Program-made: the position numbers and the translations under genes
Notes under the pieces: model-generated
What the model saw: the letters and a program-made list of their open reading frames with translations, nothing else
Database searches by the model: none
What the model was told of the DNA's origin: nothing
Source of the DNA: Streptomyces stelliscabiei
GTDB lineage: Bacteria > Actinomycetota > Actinomycetes > Streptomycetales > Streptomycetaceae
Assembly: GCF_014873495.1 (NCBI RefSeq)
Contig: NZ_JADBGF010000001.1
Coordinates: 10,168,001 to 10,232,000 of the forward strand
Direction of reading: 5' to 3'
Length of the DNA: 64,000 nucleotides
In this document: piece after piece, positions 60,501 to 64,000 of the stretch
How the letters are laid out: every line of letters begins with the position of its first letter
How positions within the stretch are numbered: position 1 is the first letter of the stretch

Positions 60501-61363
60501 CCAAGACACGTCGCGTACGACGGGTGGTCTGTTCCGACCGCTCTAGCGAAGGATGGCAGAGCCTGGCGGTGCATTTCCTCGGCGACCTCGCGATGCCCCT
60601 GAGCGTGTTTCGCCTGGGCAAGGTTGTCGAGGAAGGTCGCGTAGGCCTCGCTGAACATTCCATCGAAAACCAGCGCCATCTGAACAGCGGGAACCAGGAG
60701 CGGCTCGGCTCGCGTCCAGTCACCAATTGCGGCGTAGGCCATGGCCAACTCGTTCAGACTGCGGCCCGTTTCGGGATGGAACTTGCCGCGCCAGCCGACG
60801 ACGAGCGCCAACACGACGTCGGCGATGTGGATCGACTGTTCGTGGTGCCCGCTGGACCGAAGAGCGTGGTAGTAGCCCCGGAGGCGGGTGACCTCCGCAT
60901 CGACCTCAGGCGCCGCCTGGCTCCACTGGCCGAGCAGGTCCGTGTCCATCAATGCGAGCTGGTTCTCCATGCACGTGACGTTCAGGTCGAGGCACTCGCG
61001 CAAGTGCTGGCGTCCGGTTTCCAGGTCGCCGGTGGTGATCAGATGCATTCCGGCGTAGCACAGAGCCTGGCACCGCTGAAGAGCATCGTCCGCTTCGGCG
61101 ATGACCGACGCCGGCTCTCGTCGGCCCAGCGTGACATCGAGGAGGGCAGACTCCCACGGGCCGCCGACGGCCTCGTGCAGGTTCTGCGCGATCGCGTCGT
61201 CGGCGGCTGACATCCCCATCCGGCGCATGCTGACGAGGAAGATCTGCGCCATCCCCAGGCTGACGCCGCTTGTTCCCAGGATGTTCATCGCGATCGCGGA
61301 TGCGGCGGGGTAGTCGCGTCGCACGAACGCCCATAGGCACTGTTCGAACGGTTTATAGTCCAC
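57554..61363 (-). CDS. TPR-CHAT protease
   Basis: A protein of about 1269 residues. The N-terminal 180 residues are helical (YKPFEQCLWAFVRRDYPAAS); residues about 180-620 hold tetratricopeptide repeats (SLNELAMAYAAIGDWTRAEP, TCLGNLALVCAELGKHTEAE); the C-terminal CHAT domain has the His/Cys dyad in ILHIASHGYF (about H1088) and LVVLSACDTGRGL (about C1166), followed by AGARTLVMSLWQVPD and the terminal YYWGAFICQG. CHAT proteases are caspase-clan relatives of separase; TPR-CHAT works as the protease of Craspase and in other bacterial defence systems. The GTG at 61363 has GGGGAGATCAG upstream. It lies 28 bp downstream of the caspase gene in one operon. Confidence 0.9.
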   Translation of the reverse strand: MDYKPFEQCLWAFVRRDYPAASAIAMNILGTSGVSLGMAQIFLVSMRRMGMSAADDAIAQNLHEAVGGPWESALLDVTLGRREPASVIAEADDALQRCQALCYAGMHLITTGDLETGRQHLRECLDLNVTCMENQLALMDTDLLGQWSQAAPEVDAEVTRLRGYYHALRSSGHHEQSIHIADVVLALVVGWRGKFHPETGRSLNELAMAYAAIGDWTRAEPLLVPAVQMALVFDGMFSEAYATFLDNLAQAKHAQGHREVAEEMHRQALPSFARAVGTDHPSYATCLGNLALVCAELGKHTEAEPLYREALDLRRRLFGTDDLRYIGMADGLANVYIDMGKLSAAEVLVTEIVEIVGRMNGADSLEYASRLKQLGYLYHQLGRHSDSADRYHEALLIEHSKLDFDHPTVVDTAAQLALAQKLAGRFREAMLSYQYVMSRQSGADLAVTTHNFAVLHLDVGDTRSARRYAEEAIELHRSAGPEDSVDHAMLLIGKAAVDSAEGQHDDAETTLRQAMDVIEQKVGRDNEHYAHACTGLAKCHMAQHRYDEADELLQTSLQLMEGAVGHDAPAIASTIRLRGAVQLAKGRWEGAEKLLRHAVELLGGDTDAEQKPLYIELLRDLGSALVGMGREREAINVLLTAERHQDDLVLGQSAVAGMSSLSVDQPVALLNILGQPRFQSPGLVSQLLEVVWRRKGIVAEADFIRRREEIHSREHDGGDAQSKLAEVLQSIENGEIPQDIENVLEDVLATFARNLRYGMYPKIEGAHQEVYAHLMEGWPEQGDLSREDWLERLYEYAGTAGALMGNRDRLESELRILFPDGGWLGEVLQRVTLEAVRSRLPEGSALVEFLCVPTLDETAVRAKGESRWGPDRYYAFVLTPGRDDDVRLIDLGKADSIDTNIILLRRYVSRGGRARDIDLGKTAADDAARATGKAAVELRKTLVDPLRINDRTRWFLAPDAQLYTLPFEILPLEDTRLVIDDHEITYLTSGRDLVPAHATVPEPASPPVVVADPDYDLALDTTTDPAPPDGEPDERRAAGLRFARLPGTREEGQHVADLLGVQAWLGTDAVEGPLKQQRSPVILHIASHGYFLDDDQPAESSTRQADRRAFSAFPAPLLNSGLALAGANTWLRRGHLPQEAEDGLLTAADLATMDLSGTELVVLSACDTGRGLVAVGQGVYGLRRSVGIAGARTLVMSLWQVPDRETQELMEDFYGRLKRGEPRGSAFRAAQLAMRARKPDPYYWGAFICQGDPRPMPAGFLSDVDPGSR

Positions 61364-61391
61364 CTGATCTCCCCGTTTCTTACCAATGCGC

Positions 61392-63377
61392 CTACTGGGT
61401 GCGAGGGTCCTGGTCAAGATCGCCAGGGCCGCCCGGTACTCGTGTGATGACCTCGACGGTTTTGACGGCCCAGTCCAACGCGACATGCGGCGCCGTCTCG
61501 GCATCACGCTCCATCGCGAGCAGACCGAGCTGGCCCAGGACCCCGGTGATGCCGCGCCGCCCGCCTCGGGCGGACGGCCGGGGAGTCTGCCTAAGCCGGG
61601 GCAACGCGAACGGCGCCGAGCTGAACGGCTCCTCCGCGATCAGTAGCACCAGCCAGTCCGTGACTGAGGCGCCCGGCTGAACCGGCTGGTCGGGGGGCAG
61701 GGACAGCGTGACGGCCGTACCGTTACCAGCCTCCGCTGTCCAGTGTCCCGCCACGTACTCCCCGGGGAACAGGTCCGCATGCATGCGGTGCCGGTCAGTC
61801 AGATCGAGCAGCACACAGAACAGCTTCCGGTCGGTGGTGTTGCGCAGCCGCACAAAGACCGAGGGCGGCTCCCAGCCGGTGCCTGTCCAGGTGTAGGCGA
61901 AGTTGAGGTCCTTCACCGGGGCTGGCACGCCGTCGCGGGGCGGACGCCGCTGCCCCGGCAGCGCCAGGACACACTCGAGCTGGATTGCCTCCTCAAGCGC
62001 AGGGGAGGCACTTTCCAGGTTGCGTACCTGAAGCCAGCGGGCAATGTGCTCCAGGTCGTGGACGGTCTGCTGGATGCCACGATCATCGACGGGGACCGGG
62101 GGCGCCAGAGGCCGACCGTCCAAGCCGGTGACCTGAATCGTGCGGCCGCCGTCTCCTTGGCACACCCGCATACGGAGCCGGCACACAGACTCATCACTGG
62201 TTGGGACAACGCGAATGTGCGGCGACGGGCCGCCGCCGGGACCGGCGGTCCGGACGGCCCCGGTCAAGCGATGGACGATCTCAGGGTCTGCTTGGAACGA
62301 CACCGCCACAGGAGGCAGCGGTACATCGGTCAGAACCATGTCGTACTGCCGTTCCTCATGGGGCGCCCACCCAACTGGCTCGACGACGCTGCGCTGAGTG
62401 TCCACTTCGACAACGTCCACCTCCCGGAACGGCGAGGAGCGGTGCACTGCGAACCGAGAGCCCGTGACGACGCCGTGGATGCTCCCCGCGTCCACCTCCC
62501 ACTGGCCCCGCAGGTATCGCATAGTGACCCGGGCCGTACGTGGCCGCAGAACCCCGCCGAAGATTTCCCTGTCGGCGAGACCGCTGGCGGCTTCCAGGTG
62601 GGGAATCTGCCGCATGAGCTGGCCCTCGACACGGCATCGTGCGTAACTGAGCACTTGGCGATAGGTGGCGCCGTGGCCGAGCCGGGCCAGCGTATGACCG
62701 AGCGCCTCGGTGAACACGCCGTGCCAGCCGTCCGGGAAGTGCCGCTCGTTGGCCAGTCCCCACTCGTCGCACGCAGACAACGCCACATGCCTGGGCAACT
62801 GGGCACCGGGGACCGGCACGGACGGATCCGCAGTACCCGCAACCAACTCGGGCAGCAGATCGCGCAGTCGAGGCGACTCTTCCAACCCGGGAGCCAGCCG
62901 CGGGTGCAGGTCGGGCGGCAGGCCCTCACGCATCGCGCTGCGCGAATGGCACGCATCCATGATCGTCACAAGGGTGGCGCCCGTACTGACCACCTCGTGC
63001 GCCAGGACGGCGAGCTCCTTGTCGTACAGGTCCGCAACGTCGGCACGGCTGTCGTGGCATACCACCGTCTGGCACATACCGGCGCTTTCGGCGTACCAGA
63101 TCTCTTCCGGCAACGGCCCCGTCGAGCCGTGACCGCTGTACCAGAACAGCGCGATGTCGTCGGCGCCGAGACCACCGAGATGGCTGCGGAACGCCTCGAC
63201 AATGCCAGCTCGGGTGGCCTGCTCGTCGCAGCGCTTCTCGATGACTAGATCCGTCGGCGCGATGCGTTCGCGCAACAATTGTTCGGCCAGCCTGACGTCG
63301 TTCACACAGCCGCGCAGGTTCAGGTGCGACAGCCGGTATGTGTCGATACCGACCAGCAGGGCGTGGACCTTGGGCAT
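61392..63377 (-). CDS. Caspase-family (C14) protease with C-terminal accessory region
   Basis: A 661-residue protein. Residues 1-280 are a caspase-like fold: KVHALLVGIDTYRLSHLNLR, GCVNDVRLAEQLL, catalytic His in FWYSGHGSTGP (H83), catalytic Cys in VTIMDACHSRSAM (C143), and LSACDEWGLANE plus GVFTEALGHTLARL further on. Residues about 290-661 form a beta-rich region (RYLRGQWEVDAGSIHGVVTG, SVFVRLRNTTDRKLFCVLLD, DLFPGEYVAGHWTAEAGNGT) resembling accessory domains of bacterial caspases. It is the first gene of a two-gene operon with TPR-CHAT. In bacterial defence such caspases are usually activated by a sensor partner and cleave cellular or partner proteins. No classical sensor (NLR/STAND) is in view. 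Confidence 0.9.
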   Translation of the reverse strand: MPKVHALLVGIDTYRLSHLNLRGCVNDVRLAEQLLRERIAPTDLVIEKRCDEQATRAGIVEAFRSHLGGLGADDIALFWYSGHGSTGPLPEEIWYAESAGMCQTVVCHDSRADVADLYDKELAVLAHEVVSTGATLVTIMDACHSRSAMREGLPPDLHPRLAPGLEESPRLRDLLPELVAGTADPSVPVPGAQLPRHVALSACDEWGLANERHFPDGWHGVFTEALGHTLARLGHGATYRQVLSYARCRVEGQLMRQIPHLEAASGLADREIFGGVLRPRTARVTMRYLRGQWEVDAGSIHGVVTGSRFAVHRSSPFREVDVVEVDTQRSVVEPVGWAPHEERQYDMVLTDVPLPPVAVSFQADPEIVHRLTGAVRTAGPGGGPSPHIRVVPTSDESVCRLRMRVCQGDGGRTIQVTGLDGRPLAPPVPVDDRGIQQTVHDLEHIARWLQVRNLESASPALEEAIQLECVLALPGQRRPPRDGVPAPVKDLNFAYTWTGTGWEPPSVFVRLRNTTDRKLFCVLLDLTDRHRMHADLFPGEYVAGHWTAEAGNGTAVTLSLPPDQPVQPGASVTDWLVLLIAEEPFSSAPFALPRLRQTPRPSARGGRRGITGVLGQLGLLAMERDAETAPHVALDWAVKTVEVITRVPGGPGDLDQDPRTQ

Positions 63378-63780
63378 CGTTGAAGTCCTGTCCGTCTAGC
63401 GGTCGTGGACGGCTGCACGCGTACGGGCGCCTACACGGGGGCTAGCCGTCGACACGACTTCCACCCGGCGCACCGAATGGTGCAGTCTCGCACCGGTTTG
63501 CATGGAGCACTCTGGCGGACGCCAGGGCGCGACGGTCGTCCGAAATAACCCGTGCCGACTCCCCAGTTCACCCCCCGCGTTTGAGCCGTACGACACCCGT
63601 CTGCTCGAGTGCCGTTACTCATTGCACGAGCCACCACCACGATCCGTTCCCAGCTGCCCGGGGCGCACAGAAGCACTTCTACGGCGCATCCCGCCACTAT
63701 CTGAGCGCCTCTACGCCCCCAGGCGACGGCCCATCGAGGGGGAGTGGGACGAGACCTCGGCGCTGAGCGGGACTGTAAAA
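63378..63780. other. Intergenic region upstream of the caspase operon
   Basis: About 400 bp with no supported gene on either strand; should hold the caspase promoter (minus strand). GGACTTCAACG precedes the caspase ATG, a weak ribosome binding site. No clear operator palindrome was recognised. Confidence 0.4.
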
Positions 63781-63843
63781 CGTTCGGCCCTGTCTCACAT
63801 TCGGTGGTGACGGAGGGTTGTGAGGCTCGTTGGCCTTCGTGTG

Positions 63844-64000
63844 ATGGATGTCAACGAGGTTGTGCAGATGGTGTTTTCGGGTCTGTCCCCGCTGGTCATC
63901 GAGGATGTGGCCGACGAAGGTGAGCGGATCGTGGTGCGGGCGCGGACTCCGCAAGGCACCGCGGCCTGTCCGGTGTGCGGGGCGTCGACGGGGCGGGTGC
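63844..64000 (+). CDS. ISL3-family transposase, 5' end, cut by window edge
   Basis: Starts MDVNEVVQMVFSGLSPLVIE and continues with DVADEGERIVVRARTPQGTA and ACPVCGAS before the window ends. LFSGLSPLVIEDV followed by a CPVCG Zn ribbon is the N-terminal signature of ISL3-family transposases. The left inverted repeat probably lies around 63780-63820 (CTGTCTCACATTCGGTGGTG region), but without the right end this cannot be confirmed. Confidence 0.8.
   Translation, partial: MDVNEVVQMVFSGLSPLVIEDVADEGERIVVRARTPQGTAACPVCGASTGRV

Noticed and set aside
57554..61363. Reading TPR-CHAT as part of a type III-E CRISPR (Craspase) system
   Set aside because: No gRAMP/Cas7-11 gene, CRISPR array or Csx30/31-like genes are present in the window.
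1..64000. CRISPR arrays, tRNA or rRNA genes, attachment sites
   Set aside because: No regularly spaced repeats, no tRNA-like cloverleaf with CCA context and no rRNA text were noticed while reading; the inverted and direct repeats found are explained by IS elements or gene duplication.

Overview
The window is very GC-rich with strong GC at third codon positions. Its gene families (TetR/LysR/AsnC regulators, sugar-acid and amine catabolism, actinobacterial IS families, a DnaN-like fragment, a ManA-like mannanase) point to a Streptomyces or close actinomycete. The density of truncated genes and IS remnants suggests the fast-evolving arm of a linear chromosome or a large plasmid; this is inference.

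Region 1 (0-8.4 kb): IS4 and DUF418 scraps, then a minus-strand operon reading SDR dehydrogenase > amidase > three-domain protein (APH-type kinase + M23 fold + class III aminotransferase) > NCS1 permease. A TetR regulator is transcribed divergently. Together they look like uptake and breakdown of an amide/amino-alcohol compound by hydrolysis, phosphorylation and PLP-dependent elimination or transamination.

Region 2 (8.4-19.4 kb): a HEAT-repeat protein; broken nuclease and glycosidase pieces; an intact araB-araA-araD L-arabinose operon; a debris stretch; a homoserine dehydrogenase/aldehyde dehydrogenase pair with a convergent Lrp/AsnC regulator; and a decayed copy of a divergent lysR/dtnK control region.

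Region 3 (19.4-29.6 kb): tandem paralogous FAD amine oxidases and an AstE/DoeB-type deacylase; a run of five truncated genes joined end to end (cupin, ABC permease, class III aminotransferase, deacylase, aldehyde dehydrogenase) ending in a Tn3 transposase tail; a four-carbon sugar-acid operon (DUF1537 kinase, PdxA2-like dehydrogenase, TIM-barrel protein); and its divergent LysR. The lysR/dtnK control region here and its decayed copy at 19 kb form an inverted repeat bracketing about 9.5 kb.

Region 4 (29.6-39.2 kb): a gene graveyard with IS701, IS1182, IS3 and IS5 remnants and fragments of ALDH, UvrD-type helicase, dnaN and an alpha/beta hydrolase. Among them sit an apparently intact VioB-like ferritin-fold gene with a partner, a GH5 mannanase cut off from its cellulose-binding module by a frameshift, and two identical IS5-family elements in tandem.

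Region 5 (39.2-63.4 kb), the most interesting part: a complete Tc (ABC) toxin set. A TcB-TcC fusion (2692 aa) is encoded on the plus strand and a giant TcA (about 3137 aa) on the minus strand, converging on a small MNT-fold nucleotidyltransferase gene next to the TcA stop. Upstream of TcA, on the same strand, lies a two-gene unit encoding a caspase-like protease and a TPR-CHAT protease. The window ends inside an ISL3-family transposase. A plausible but unproven reading is one island combining a contractile-independent protein-injection toxin with a caspase/CHAT module of the bacterial immunity or cell-death type.
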